From Hymenopellis radicata (lineage: Eukaryota > Basidiomycota > Agaricomycetes > Agaricales > Physalacriaceae): a DNA stretch of 64,000 bases. The notes under the pieces are model-generated. The model was given only the letters and a program-made list of their open reading frames with translations. It had not been told where the DNA came from and did no database searches. Position 1 is the first letter of the stretch; each line of letters starts with the position of its first letter. The translations under genes and the position numbers were made by a program. This document shows, one piece after another, positions 1 to 12,019 of this stretch. The DNA is taken from the NCBI GenBank assembly GCA_015501595.1, contig JADNRX010000099.1, positions 1-64,000 on the forward strand. The letters run 5' to 3'.

Positions 1-160
1 ATCTGCTAGCAGCATTCAGAAGGTCTTTCTCCGAATTAACACTGCTGCTGGTCTGTCTGTCGCCTACCTTTTCTGGAGCGCCTGTTGGAATCGGACTCCC
101 AGTCAGACTGTAAGTTGACGCTCATCGTGTTGATATCCTTCGGTTGATTCTTGTTCCTAG

Positions 161-687
161 ATCCGCAATTGAATCTTGTATGCCCAACTGCACTTGCCGA
201 TTTGTATGCTGGTCCGCTATATCTGCGAAGGCCAGATGTGGCCATCGAAGAGTTTCATGTTCGCTGTTGTGGGACCTACAATCCGCTTCTTCTTGGAATT
301 CTTCCGCGACCCAGGTGGAATGTTCGGAGTCCTGTTCGAATCCATAACCGCAGCGAATGCCATGTAGAATTGGCGTCGAATATGTTGGACTGGGTGGATA
401 GGATGCCGACGTCAGACTGGATCCAGATTCGTTATTGCGTTTTGGATAGCGTCGGTGAGGATGTTGCACTAACGTCCGATGCCATAACAGGCGCCGTTGG
501 GAAATGGGCGGATCGATCACAGAGCCTGGGATTCCCGACTTTCAAAGACTTCTTCACGATTGTTGAATTCCTTGATCGGACGCGTAGTGATGGATGTAAC
601 GGTCGCGAGTTGGAGTGGACCGTGCTCGTGAATATCGTTCGTTCTGAACTAGAGCGATTGCAGTCCCAATACGGTTATTTTTCGTAA
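161..687 (+). CDS. 3' part of an unidentified protein gene
   Basis: An open frame runs to a TAA at 685-687 and encodes roughly 175 residues. I do not recognise the family. A good intron (GTAAGT at 110, CTAG ending at 160) lies just upstream, so the gene probably continues to the left, but joining the upstream open frames across this intron does not give a clean phase, so the 5' exon structure is unresolved. The visible part has no signal peptide, membrane segment or known motif. It could be the terminal exon of a gene that begins outside the window, or a decaying gene. Confidence 0.35.
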
Positions 688-1371
688 AGTACCGATCGGG
701 GGTGTAAGGCTGCCGCCACTAAATGTAGAGAAACCATCGCTCTCATTGCCATCCAGCTTCCCATTTACTTACTGCTTCTGTATGATTCGTACTTGAGTAA
801 TGTAATCCTTATCCAAATGACTTGTCTCTTGCTGTTTAGAGATTCAACAGTGATTAATCGGTTGTTTCAATTTCGGGGACTGGTAGTTCAGCGCCACCAC
901 GAGTTTCGCAGGGCGTCTAGATCTTGCTCGCCATGAACATGTGAAGACAACAAGTAGTCTTATTCCAGAGGCGACTCAGGTGTTTTCCATCCCATTTCTT
1001 CGACCCCGTATGCCACACTCGGATTCCTTCGATCGAATTGTTCGCGAGTCGCGACTTTATCAGCCAAGTGTGTTTCTACTGTCGTTCTGTAGTACAACGT
1101 CGAGAAAGACTTCCTTGCTTCGTCGAGTCGAGTCGCCAGAAACGAAAGAGGAATGGCCGGCTACCAGGAACTCCATCCAGAGCAATAGTATCTGCTGCCT
1201 CTCGACAGCAATCAGGGAAGGTGAAGAACAGGACGTCAAGGCTTCTTGACTCGTAGACATAAATATAGGTTCTGATAATTCTGGCATAGCGTAAGAGAAC
1301 AATACATATGAGCGAGCATAGGTCATTGGTGTTTAGGGGCGGTTATCAGCACCGCACTTGCAAAGATCAAA
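688..1371. other. Non-coding stretch
   Basis: No convincing gene. The only structure seen is the inverted fragment of the neighbouring PIN gene at 1117-1240, listed separately. Confidence 0.5.
1117..1240 (+). repeat. Inverted, degenerate fragment of the PIN gene 3' end
   Basis: On the + strand this stretch reads VESPETKEEWPA followed by a degenerate tail. The minus-strand PIN gene reads VEPPETKVEWPA in its C-terminal tail (around 1520-1560). Nucleotides match well around the shared motif and again at the GGTGAAG that follows. It appears to be a small inverted duplicate of the PIN gene 3' region that is no longer coding. Confidence 0.5.
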
Positions 1372-2434
1372 TCACCTCAACAGACGGCCACAACATTGCC
1401 GGTGCGCCACTTCTCTTTTTGAACTCGGGGGACGAAGAGTGGGCCATTCATCCTTCTCATGCTTCACCATCCCGAATCGTTGAGCGGTAGCGGGTATCGC
1501 TGCTTTCGGTGGCGTCCCAGGCAAAGCAGGCCATTCGACTTTCGTTTCTGGTGGTTCGACTTTCACCTTCCCCTGTACATCTCCCCGCTGAATAACTGAA
1601 TCGCGTTTGCGACTGTGAGAGTCCTCTGAGTCCGGACCCATCGATAACCGTCGCGTAGGCGGGGACTCTTTCGAATCGGTACGAGAATCTGACTGGCTCC
1701 GAGTCGGAGCGGGATTACTGGAGGCAAGACGCTTCGCCCTTATGAGGTCTTCAAAATCGAATACATCGGCATCCAGTTCGTCGGAAGAGGAGCTAACGGA
1801 TGCATTGGGAGATGCACGTCCATATCGTTTTGGATAGGGTTTTGTCCCAGAAGCCGCAAGAACGAGAACAGGAATATCAGCGAGACGTGCCGAATCGAGA
1901 ACGAGAGTTCCGGCTGCTCTGTCGTCGGTGGTGGGTGCAGGGCATACAGCCAAGACGACTTTCCGTCGCGGAGCAGAGTTCATCTCTGAGCGCGCGCAGT
2001 AGAGTGTGTTTTTTATCCAGTTGGCGAGAGAGGATGGGGAATTGGGTGGAGTGGTATCGTTGTCTAGTTGAATGCGGAAGCGGGAGTTGTAGCCGACTTG
2101 GTCTTCGAGGAGACGAGATGCAGCGCGCGCGGGTTTCGAGGTGCGTTTGAGGACGTCGAGGGTTGTGAGGACTTGTGGTTTGTGTCAGTAAAAGTCGGTA
2201 GAGAAAAGGGTGAGAGGTACCTTGGAGAGGAATTACAACGGTTTCTTGACGGTCGGGTTTGGACCACCTTTCAACGTGGTGGAGGCCGTGGATGAGGAGG
2301 CTAGCGTCGACGACGATTATGTCCGCCTGTGAGGATGCCCTTCGGCTAGGTTTGCGCGGGGGCGACGGGGAGACGCCTTTCTCCAGCTGCTCGACTTGAT
2401 ATCTGAGAAATGCGGCGCCGAGTGCTTTGGACAT
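1372..2434 (-). CDS. PIN-domain protein, paralogue 1
   Basis: Two exons, 2434-2221 and 2171-1372, with a 49-nt intron (2172-2220, GTACC...CACAAG), encode 337 residues. The N-terminus MSKALGAAFLRYQVEQLEKG is followed by the first PIN strand ADIIVVDASLLIHGL, whose Asp is the expected metal ligand. The intron falls after VVIPLQ, before VLTTLDVLKRTSK, which aligns with the second PIN motif (usually ...ELDGLK) of SMG6/EST1-like PINc domains. A nuclease or nuclease-like role in RNA metabolism is inferred from the fold only. The last 150 residues are Ser/Pro-rich and charged. The same exon structure and N-terminus occur in the divergent neighbour at 3058, so the two are a duplicated pair. Confidence 0.82.
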
Positions 2435-3057
2435 GGCGAGCTTGTTTGATGGGATTTCCTGTTAGTGGCGTTGACACACCAATCATGATATGAATTAATC
2501 GGATTGAACATACCATGATTTGATGTAGTATCGACGCTGGGGAAGGAATTTATTGTCATTTCAGGCTCAATCGTGGCGGCTTTATGGGAGACCAGCGTGA
2601 ATCCAAGAACAATTGCATTGACCAGTACAATAAGCCTTCGTCCAAGGGCTCCTGCTTTTTGTTGATCAAAGTGAGTCCAAGAACAGAACAAAGTGCCGAG
2701 AACAACATGGTCTTGTGCCGAAAAGAAGCATCCAAGGCCAGAAACAAAGAGCGGCAAGTTGAAGTGACCGGGGCGGCATGACATCAAGAGGACGTCTGCT
2801 GAGTCATCATGAGTGCTGTACCTTGCACTGTGATTGTCATTGCACAGCTCTCCGCTGGCCTTGGCTCCTTTATTCCTTGAACATCAACCACCACCATTGC
2901 CTTCTGAACCGCTGTATATACGGCGACAACGACGAGCACGACGGCGACAACCACTGTAACAGCAACAGCTACCCGACCAGCAATGGTGCGCAATAGCTAC
3001 GGCACCTGGAATGCTCATGCTAACAGCCTACAGGCGGCACCGTCGAACAAAATCGCC
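2435..3057. other. Intergenic region between divergent PIN paralogues
   Basis: About 620 bp separates the two start codons and should hold both promoters. It includes a low-complexity patch (AAC/GAC/CAC triplets around 2920-2980). No gene is supported. Confidence 0.5.
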
Positions 3058-3928
3058 ATGTCCAAGGCGCTCGGCGCGGCATTCCTTAACCACCAGGTCG
3101 AGCAACTTGAAAAGAGCGTTGGCGGCAACGATGGAGGAAACTGGCGCGGCCGTGGAGGCGGCCCGCCCAAGCCTAATGCCCCGCGCCGCACGATGGAGCC
3201 GAAGAAGGAGAAACCTCAGGAGAAGCAGGAGAAGGAGGCTGACATCATCGTGGCCGACGCGAGTGTGCTAGTCCACGGCCTGGAGCATATCCGCAAATGG
3301 TGCCAGCGCGGCCGCGACGAGATTGTCATTGTCCCTCTCGAAGGTGTGTTTTGGCCCCCATCCATACGAATTGTCTAATTTCCCTATAGCCCTGAACACT
3401 TTGGACCTGCTCAAAAAGTCATCCAAGTCTGCTCGCGAGGCTTCGCGCATTCTCGAGAAACAAGTCGGCGCCAACCCGCGTATCCGCGTCCAACAAGACG
3501 ACGCTTTTGTACTCTGGGACAAGATCCACTTTACCGATGCCGAGGACGCCAGTCCGTCTCCAGAATGGGTTCGTCGCACCATCTGCAGTGCTCGCTGGGA
3601 GGTCGAACAAGGCGCTAAGCCCAAGATTGTTCTTGCCGTGTCGTCGGTTACTGGTCCTGCAGAACGTGCTAATGGAGCCCTGGTCGCATTGTGGGCTAAA
3701 CGTGCTGGCGTCGAGGTGCTAGAGCTTCCACCTACTCCTTGGACTGGCGGGCATGGCAGAAAGAGCTCCGACGAGGACCGCCGCGAGCCTCGCAAGGATG
3801 TCCACCCGCAGCAGAAGGCACCGCCTGTGCGCCGACGAGAGAGGGAGGAGCGCCAGCCTCTTGTCGAGCGTGTTCCGGCTCCCACCAAAGTCATCCGGGT
3901 CCTGGCCCGCGGCGAGAAACTTGATTAG
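3058..3928 (+). CDS. PIN-domain protein, paralogue 2
   Basis: Exons 3058-3343 and 3390-3928 with a 46-nt intron encode 274 residues. The start is set by MSKALGAAFLNHQVEQLEKS, shared with the divergent paralogue. A Gly/Arg/Lys-rich linker precedes the PIN core ADIIVADASVLVHGLEHI, then VIVPLE|ALNTLDLLKKSSK with the intron at the same place and phase as in paralogue 1. A later strand, PKIVLAVSS, fits the alpha/beta PIN fold. The C-terminus is Arg-rich (PPVRRREREERQ) and could bind RNA. The 1372-2434 copy has a longer, different tail, so the two have diverged mainly at the C-terminus. An RNA-processing function is inferred from the fold. Confidence 0.85.
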
Positions 3929-5492
3929 GAATACTAGGACGTACTTCGCATGGTGTGTTCGTTCCTTTCTTCCGCTTGACTTGGCTTAACAAGCGTTGCA
4001 GATAACTCGTCTTTACAGATATAGGCCCATTGCAGGCTCGCTCCGGCCCGGACGATCCACATAGGACGTTCAGCGAGGTAGGGGAGGGGAGTGGAATCGG
4101 GATGGGTGACTACTCGGACGACGTCTTGGATTTCGTGTTGGTTTAGACTTTTACGCCCACCCTTTCTCCCACATCCCTCGAACCCTTCCCTCTCGTCTTA
4201 CCTTTCCTACTGGGTGGCACAGTGCTGGCATCTCTGTTTTCGGAGTGCTGGTACGAGTTGCTCGGTTTACATATGATTCTTTAAACGTGTACTATTATCA
4301 TTACCTATGCATTTCCTTTTCCTCCTCTATTTTGTAAGGGCGCGATAATCTGAGGATGGTGCGTTTCAAGACTCACTATTTGTTTGCCTCACTCAATGTA
4401 ACAAAGTCGCTTATTGTAGCTGAACATGATATAATATTGGATCAATCCAGGACCGAGTAATGTGGTGGCGTGCGTCGCCCTTAGCATGGACGATTTTCGA
4501 AGTCTCAGTCGAGTCGTTCGGTTCCGAGTCAAGTCACAGAGATAAGGCGCGCGTGCACCAGAAAGGTGGCGGTGGCGGATGCCAATATCGGCCCAGGGAG
4601 CAAGCTTCATGACATGTGGGTGATGGGTGGTACTAACTATTCCCACGCTACTACTAGTGTGATGGTCGTGATAGGCGTAGGCCAGTGTGGCTGACTGGGT
4701 GGCGGCGTGCTTGGGTCAAGTCACAGAGATAGGGTGCGCGTGCACCAGAAATTCGGTGGCGAACGACCTGTGGCGTAGGGATGCCACATCAACCTTCATG
4801 ATATGTAAGTGGGTGATGGGTGGTACCAACCTTAACTAGTCCCACGCTAATGTTATGGTCGTGATAGATGTGTGGCGTACATGCGCGAGGATGACATTGG
4901 AAAGCTAGTTTAGAAGCAAGCATCGAAGAGTCCGGTAGTGGTCCATCCAAACGTAGAGAAGTCACGTTGTGGCGGAGACGCGATACTGCAGGTTGTGGAG
5001 AGGCCAGTGTGGTGGCGTGCTAGCGAAGCATTGCAGGCAGCAAGGTCGAAAGTTTTTCGCGGTCGCAAGGTTAATGGACGAAACGATGAGTGAAATGCGA
5101 GCTTAGGAAAGGACAGCTTGATGGTGGTATAATGATGGCTGATGGTTGATGCTGACAATGGTCGTTCCAGCACTGGATACTTTGATAAAATCGTAAAAGC
5201 CCTCCGAATTACCTGTGCAGGTCATGGAGAGACTCACCTTTCCCAAATCCCCGTCTCCTCCCAGTGCGGCCCAATTTGTCGTCTGCAGTTTGTGTAGACG
5301 ATTTGGGCGCATAGAAATGCGCGGCAGCCGCACATGTCGTAGTGAATAATTCTACGGCGTCCTTTAGTGTTCATTGTTGTAACTTGTAAGTCGATAAGCT
5401 ACAACTTCCTCATGCTGGCATGCAACAATCTGAGGCAACGCGTTGAATTTACTACCACCAGCACGGGTGGAAAGTTCGGCCTGGGTGCGTGG
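3929..5492. other. Long non-coding stretch
   Basis: About 1.5 kb with no gene that I can support. It contains the imperfect tandem duplication listed at 4526-4865. Confidence 0.5.
4526..4865 (+). repeat. Imperfect tandem duplication
   Basis: GTCAAGTCACAGAGAT followed by GCGCGTGCACCAGAAA occurs at 4526-4580 and again at 4712-4768. Both copies continue into a GGGTGATGGGTGGTAC stretch (near 4619 and 4811). Unit spacing is about 185 bp. No coding content. Confidence 0.65.
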
Positions 5493-5788
5493 AGGACTGC
5501 GGTCCACCATCGAAGAATGATTGCGGGGTCTTGATGAGCAGGCATGAACGACTATTCTAAGTAGCGTGAATTCGGATGGACTAGGATAAAGACTGGAGAA
5601 AAGACATTTTGAGATTTCGTTGCGGTCGACCTGTACGAGCGCGGCTAAACGCCTTCATGATTTCTTGAAGGAGAAATCAGGTAAAGGTACCAGACTCTCA
5701 TGCCATGATGGTATCAGTCTAAGTTGGACTGACTGGAACCCACCATCACTGTTTGATTGCCGCATAGCCGCGTCTGTCATCTTTTGGA

Positions 5789-6303
5789 TTGATGTTTCCT
5801 CCATGGATTTGTGCTATAGAAGAGATGGAACGCGATCAAGGTGCCTCATGGCCGACTGGAATGAAAGTCGAGTGCCGTTTGACAACAACTGCAAACAAAC
5901 GCGTCGAATTACTACTACCATCATCAAACCATCATGGAGCAGTTGTCAGTCTTAGCCTCTTTCCATTCTTAGCAGTCTTTTCAGTGCCTAACACATTCCG
6001 CGTTCTACGCGACCTCGGGAATTCCGTAAGTCGTCATGCAATATTTGTATCATAACATAATTGATTGTTCCACTCATAGATTCGTGTCGGCTACTACGAG
6101 TACTTTTGGATCCAAGCTGACAGCTGTGGGATGCGACTGACATTCAGAATCTGCCTCGTGTGAGTCTATAGTACTTTGTGCTTCCGATTCACTGTCGCTG
6201 AGACAGGCTCCCAAAAGAACTCGTCATCGCTTACGAACCGCATTTTCCAGGACGCTGGGCGAAGTTCGCTTACGGAGCCTATGTCATGGGCGGTGCCGGT
6301 CCA
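5789..6303 (+). pseudogene. Relic of an unidentified gene (copy 1)
   Basis: Spliced pieces NTFRVLRDLGNS, RVGYYEYFWIQADSCGM and ELVIAYEPHFPGRWAKFAYG are separated by GTAAGT...CATAG and GTGAGT...ACAG introns. The duplicated locus begins the same frame with MDPNTF at 47801, but here 46 nt are inserted between ATGGA and CCTAAC, removing that start. No downstream continuation is clear. I do not recognise the family. Confidence 0.45.
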
Positions 6304-6614
6304 TTCGGGATATCGGTATCCTCGTTTCATTTTCTACTTTTCCTCTCCAGCCTGAGCCTTCGCACCAGCACGATGTCGCTCTACAGCACCCCAGCACTCG
6401 TTGTAGGAACTAAAGCAAAGCTGGCATTTGGTAGTATCGTTCCTACGTGCCTTCTCCGCCAGCGCTCGATGCATATCAGATTTCAAGATCGCCATCAGTA
6501 TCAATCTCAGCATCAGCACGCAAGCTATGTGGGATTTGCCATCAGGATCTAGGGAGACTCGTCTTTTGATTTATTTTAGACGCTGGGGAGACGAGGTTTC
6601 CCACTTCACCCACC

Positions 6615-9205
6615 ATGCGACCATCTGCCTCCTCCTCGTCCACGCTCGAACTGGACCACCTGGATTATTCTTCGTCGTCGTATGTCCTTAAGCAAATTGC
6701 TCGTGCCATTTTGTATTCTCACCACAGTTCCCAGACGCGTGGAAAGTGGGAAGCTTTTGGAGGACGAGGAGAAGGAATGGAATACCAGCGACTTTTATGA
6801 TGATTGGCAGAACGAGAAGGATGAGACGAGGAGTGCGCAGGATGAACCATCTCCGCGGCGGCCATCGCTTCGTCTGATGGTCGTGCATTTCCTCCATGGG
6901 ATGTTGCTCTTGATAAGCATCTTCACGCTTCTCATTTCGTTTTGGCGCTGGGAGCATAAAGTCGAGGTTGACACCGACAATGTGCGTATCTCTCGTCGCA
7001 TATACTGTAGCACGCCCGCTGAACTGTGATTCAGGTCAGCCAAGTCACCAGTATAATATCCATTGTCGTGCAGGTGTTCTTCACCGCGTGTATATTGCTC
7101 CTGTGTCTGCTGTCTAGTGCCGTTGCCATTGATGCTGCTATTCGCCATCGTGAGGAGCCGCTCTGTATAACGTGCCTTTCAGTCTAATTCGCCTACTAGC
7201 TCGTTCGATTATCGACCTCGACTTTCGTCTCCAAGCGTGGTATGGGGGAATGGGTCCAGCTATAGCGAACGGTATCTTCCGGATGTATCGCTTCCGACAA
7301 GTTTCCAGGAGTGTACTCTTTGGCGTACCCTTATATTTCATCATTGGCGAGGTCCTGAAGGTAACATCGTCTAGTGTCCTTGGTACGTCCCTTCCCACAC
7401 CAGCAAGGCAACGCTGTTGCTGATATGGCTTCCATCATAGGTATCAACATTTATAACACGACGACGCCTGTTGCCGGTTCTGCTCAGAGTCATATCGTGT
7501 GGTTTGAATACCCGAACCTTAATCATACGGATCATGATATTTATAACTGTTCTGCGGTCGACGATATGAACACTGGGTTTTATAAGGTACAGGATTTGTG
7601 GAAGGTCGGGTGTTCTCGCTCTCAATGTTCTAATGTCTTTGACAAATGATACGTAGGTTTCGAAACAAATCCTCAGTCTGAACAACACGGGGAATGAAAC
7701 TACGCATCCCGGGTTGATTGGCAAGTAAGTCTTCCGAACCAGCGTAGCGTGTAGAAATCTAATCGTCCGTAGCACCATTTACGATATCCCAGATTCGTCT
7801 CGTCCTTTTGATGTTGGTTCGTAGCGCCCCTTCTCGAGCTCCATTACTACGAAACTAACAAATCTTAAAGTACATCTGAACGGCACAAGAATGAACGTGC
7901 ACTGCTCCCACGTTAAACCCGAGGATACCAGCTTTCAGCTCCAATACGGATTCGACGACATCTCAGGTCAATTTGCCGGATACTACGTTCGATGGACGGC
8001 AGACAATGCCGCGTACCCTTACGCCGAGATGCATAACAGGCCTCCATATGGAACGCCGAACTCCTCATATGTCAACATTTCTACCCTTGCGCCCATAACC
8101 TTCGACCGGGACATTACCCTGGGCGTACACATGTTGATGCAGAACTGGACCTACGACGAGTGGTGGCCAGACGACACAGGGTTCAAAGCTATTTCCAACC
8201 AAGTACTGTTCGTCTTGGCGGCACCTAACATCACTCTTCTTCTTCACGACTCGTCCGGGTCCGTCGCGTCCGTGAACCTCACCACCCTCGATTCCACCGA
8301 CGCTTGTTTGAACGTGTGCGGTGATAACAATCTGGATAAATACTCGGCAGAGTGTGTCGACTACATGCGCCAGCACACCGACTGCGTAGCCAATAGCGAA
8401 ACGTGGCATTTCCAAGCCGTTGGGTGCACCCTCCAGACGACACAGTCTACTCTGGCCGTCGCACAATCCGGATTGCTGGTGCCCGAAAGTTATTCGCGTA
8501 CCCAGCCTTCCAAGGTGCACGAGTGGGACGACTTCTTGCCTATCAATCCTCACGACGGATATGATTTCCTCGCGAACGAGTTTCTGGAGATGTTCGTACC
8601 CGCGCCGTGCTACGTAGACATGAGCAACAACACACAGTCTCAGGACCGGGACGTCATGTCCGCTGTCATCACCATGATTCTTCTAGACAATCAGGATCTC
8701 ACTTACTTCGAAAACACCCTGGCGAACATGACGGCCAGCTACCTGTGGAACGTCTGGCAGCAATGCGATTCCCCATTCAAATATGGGTGGTCGTATCCGC
8801 AATGTTCTCCGAGATCTGATGACTTCGCTGCATCGCTCGCGACCACCGCGGCATACGACCGTCTTGAGACGAAGGCAAGACTGCAGATAGTACAATGGAA
8901 GGCGGCGGTGACGGTCCTGTGTGGGCTTGTCTTATTCTTTTTGGCGTTTTATCTGCTTGGGACGGCCACCGATAGTCGGGTGGGTGTGCCGTTACGAGAG
9001 GCGAGGTTCATGGAAACGTCGCGGTTGTTAAAACATTCTTCCATACCCGAAGTGGTCAGCACGGCTGCTCCTGGGTTTGAAAACAAGTCGATAAGGTCGG
9101 TTTTCTGAGGGCATCATCTACTTCATTGAGGCGCTAACTGATCTTCTCAGGTATATCCGTAACGGTGCTGAAGAGAGGAAGGCGCGTCTGGATATATATA
9201 AGTAG
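6615..9205 (+). pseudogene. Multi-pass membrane glycoprotein gene, copy 1 (one frameshift)
   Basis: Eight exons (6615-6679, 6735-6981, 7035-7382, 7441-7586, 7657-7724, 7773-7816, 7871-9095, 9151-9205) describe a protein of about 730 residues. The N-terminus is Ser-rich and acidic (MRPSASSSSTLELDHLDYSS). Helices follow at HFLHGMLLLISIFTLLISFW and in IISIVVQ...LLLCLLSSAVAI. A large region rich in N-glycosylation sequons (NNT, NET, NGT, NSS, NIT, NLT, NMT) and paired Cys comes next, then a C-terminal helix (TVLCGLVLFFLAFYLLG) and a short tail ending RLDIYK. Compared with copy 2 it lacks one base near 7181 in exon 3 (CTTTCAG-TC versus CTTTCATGTC), which brings a stop. The family is not recognised; the layout suggests a surface or secretory-pathway protein. 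Confidence 0.7.
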
Positions 9206-9312
9206 GAGATGTGGGACCTCTATTCTAGAATCTAGACCTGGCATATTATATATGTAACTTGAAAGAATGACTCAAACAACGGGAGGAGTGGTGTGGTATA
9301 TGTGTCAAGTGT

Positions 9313-9540
9313 CTAGTCAAACTCCTCGAGGCGTCGTTTGCCTGGAAGAGTCGGCGGTCCTCTTTCTCCGATATCAGCATGTCGAGTACCGTTGCCATAG
9401 AAGTTGTCCAGGCTGAGTTGGAGTAAGTCCTGTGGCATTCACACGATGACGAGACTTACAAAAGGCGATTCAGACCAGATTCAGATGCTGCCATCTGGTC
9501 AGTGTTATGGCCAATACCTGCAATGAAATCGACTGTATCT
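9313..9540 (-). pseudogene. 3' fragment of an alpha/beta hydrolase gene
   Basis: This matches the last exon and part of the preceding exon of the hydrolase gene at 52506-53967 (LDNFYGNGTRHADIGERGPP... to the stop). The match stops abruptly at 9540, the duplication edge, so the rest of the gene, including its catalytic Ser, is absent here. Confidence 0.8.
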
Positions 9541-9694
9541 GTCTTGTCTTGTATTTTCTGTTCTTCGGAATCCATTTACTCTACTCATACATTAAATATT
9601 CAACATTGGCGTTGACACTGAATGTCAATCGGAAGACGAGTCAGACGCGTTTTGAGCAGCTGAAAGACGCGTGGAGCACGCCAAAGTTGTACTA

Positions 9695-9938
9695 CTGTAG
9701 CGTTTCGACCGCAAATTCACATAACGGGTCACGGAGGTCTTTGAAGTGAAGCTATATATACACCATAATGGGTCACGGACCACTTTGGCCAGGCACGAGC
9801 CTCCAAATAAGGAAATTTCAGGTCCCACCATAAGTGGAACTGTCCAAATAAGGCAATTTAAGGGTCTATGAAGCTGTTTGCTGTAACTTCAGACCATAAC
9901 GGGTCACAGGCTGTGAAGTTACGGTCGAAACGCTACAG
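9695..9938. mobile_element. 244-bp MITE with TA target duplication
   Basis: The left end CTGTAGCGTTTCGACCG and the matching inverted right end CGGTCGAAACGCTACAG are flanked by TA on both sides. There is no coding capacity. Four more elements here begin CTGTA with TA flanks. The TA duplication suggests mobilisation by a Tc1/mariner-Fot1 type transposase. Confidence 0.8.
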
Positions 9939-11774
9939 TAATTCCGTCGACGTATCGTGAACGACCTGTTAAAACTTGAGAGACAGCGTGTTAAGTATAC
10001 GTACAACAGACCACACCGCTGAGAAGCCTCAAAGTAACAGTCGGAATCCGGTAGTCGCTTTTGCTCGATGTGACTGGGGAGGGGATTAGGATTCAAGCCA
10101 GACTTTCCTTCTAACAACTCCACATTGAGCTTTAAGCTGTTCATTCGCGTCACACTGGCACACTTCCTAACATCATCCTAAAGCGCTAAGCCAGCAAGTG
10201 AGCGCCTCTATGTAATCTACGGTACGTGACGTTGCTACAACGTCAATCGGACAGCTCAGTCAACCCACCTTACACCCGCGGCACACGTGTTTCCGGAGTG
10301 AGGATACCAAGACTAGGCCTCCTTCACGAACGCAAACGAGTCGAGTAAGACTCATCCTAAATTGAACACTGAACTAGGCCCACATACCGCGGATGAGGAG
10401 TGAGCGAATGGCCGGCGCCACCCTCGAGGTCGGTGAGGATCCAGCAAGGCTTAATCCGGCCGTCAGCGCTGAATACTAGAAGACATTTAGCCTTGATTAC
10501 TGGAGGAAGAGAAGCAGAGGCGGCGGAGAAAAGTGGGTGATAGTAGTGGATGACGCGGGCATGACGGTGCTTGGGTACAGAGGGACCGGCTAGACTTGGG
10601 CATATAATAAATTTTGCGTGAGTGCCGGATGGGCTGGACCCTTGCGCTAGACGTGGTAGTAATGAGCTTGAATAATGGACTCACTGTACCGCGTTCTGCA
10701 CGAGGTCCTCGTTGCGAGAAGCTGGCACCGGAGGTAGTATTGAGCCACTTACCTGATCATTATGTTCGCGGCGGAGCCTCGTCTTCTTCTTCTTCTTCGG
10801 CACCTTCGGGGATGTTGAAATCATAGGCGACGTCAGTTCAAGGTTAGGTTGGAAGAGAGACGTATTTGGCTGGTCGCCACCTCTAAAATTGGGTGCGTCG
10901 TTGCGGGGGCGTTTGCGAGGACCTCAAGCGACATGATGAACGAGGAGCTGGTAGGCATTGTACTGCATGCCGTTCGACGTCCGTACAACTTCAATTCAGT
11001 CACTTGCATGATTATTATGTCGGCAACAGTTTCAAGTGTAGGCCTGTGATTCAATGCAGAGCCTCGGACGAGACGTGCTGATGTCATGGTGAGGTACGAA
11101 TGAAGTCTAGCGCGGCAGGGAAACGCCGAAACGTCCTACCTACCTCCATACGTAGAGGGTCGTTCATTCCACCGAGTCCAGGTTATGACAGACTTGAGTA
11201 CGACCGCCAACAGTGTGGACGCCGAGCGAAGGGTACATCTATTGTAGGCGTAAGAGTCTGGAAGGATCGCGCATGAAGTTCTGTAGCTTGCTGATCACGA
11301 GAAGCCCTTCTCTGCAGGAAGAACTTCCTAGTGGAGGTTAACCTAGTCAATCTCCTCAGCGACGGCGGCGTGATTCTATACTTATTTCTTGGCGAGTCCG
11401 TCCACGTGCATAGTGAGCGCTCGGTACTGCGGACGAGAGGGAAACAATCCGCAGAGGAAAGCGCGCCAGCCGGTCTCCTGACAAGGTCAGATAACAGTAT
11501 AGACTGGAGACCGACATGGGACCAGCTGTCGAAAAACAGCAACTAATTCCCAGCCCTCGTTGACGTTGCAAGGGAACTGCCGATGGCTGTGTACATTTAT
11601 TTGTCCGCTTCAAACAGGCTTCCCCCACCTCCCGCCTGGGTCTTTCCTCGATATCGCACCGCCTGGGCTCACGTTGCTAATCAGGGTCTCAAAGTCCGGC
11701 TTCCTCCGGTACATCCTCCTTTCGCGGTTTTTATCTGCAAGGGTCTGGTTCTGGCGTCTGCCGTAAACTGCTGG
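9939..11774. other. Long stretch without a supported gene
   Basis: About 1.8 kb with no open frame that shows splice structure, family motifs or credible composition. A short CTT microsatellite lies near 10783-10798. Confidence 0.5.
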
Positions 11775-11782
11775 TATAAAAG
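11775..11782 (+). promoter_or_regulatory. TATA box
   Basis: TATAAAAG lies 67 bp upstream of the ATG at 11849, a normal distance for a fungal RNA polymerase II TATA promoter. Initiation about 30 bp downstream would make ATG 11849 the first start codon and skip the out-of-frame ATG at 11793. Confidence 0.6.
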
Positions 11783-11848
11783 CGCGCGCATCATGGCCAC
11801 ACCCTGCATTCGATTCCCATCGCACTTATTCACCACACTACTACTACT

Positions 11849-12019
11849 ATGGGTGCCGACTGCCTTCACCATCATCATCATCATAACACGCGCGACGATG
11901 ATGCTGCCGCCTTGACCACGCCGGTGAACGCTACCAACAGCGGTCCCCAATGCTGCCATTGTGGCTGGCGCGGTGATCACGAGCCGGCTTGCCCATTCAG
12001 GCCGCCTGTTACAAAGTAG
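11849..12019 (+). CDS. Small His/Cys-rich protein, possible metal binder
   Basis: A 56-residue uninterrupted frame starts MGADCLHHHHHHNTRDDD and ends CCHCGWRGDHEPACPF plus a short tail. The start fits the TATA box at 11775. Six consecutive histidines, a further His and Cys, and a C-terminal CCxC...H...C cluster could bind Zn, Cu or Ni. There is no signal peptide or membrane segment, so it is probably cytosolic. It is shorter than most automatic gene-calling limits. The metal-binding role is inferred from composition only. The His run comes from a CAT/CAC repeat that is also open in another frame (Ile run), so a chance frame cannot be fully excluded. Confidence 0.6.
   Translation: MGADCLHHHHHHNTRDDDAAALTTPVNATNSGPQCCHCGWRGDHEPACPFRPPVTK

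Larger units (their letters stand above)
5493..9540 (+). repeat. Segmental duplication, copy 1
   Basis: Nearly identical to 47346-52733 in the same orientation. The match starts at AGGACTGCGGTCCACC and ends at GAAATCGACTGTATCT. It spans a gene relic, a membrane glycoprotein gene and the 3' end of the alpha/beta hydrolase gene. The hydrolase is whole only in the 47-54 kb locus, so that locus is probably the source and this copy the derived one. Confidence 0.9.
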
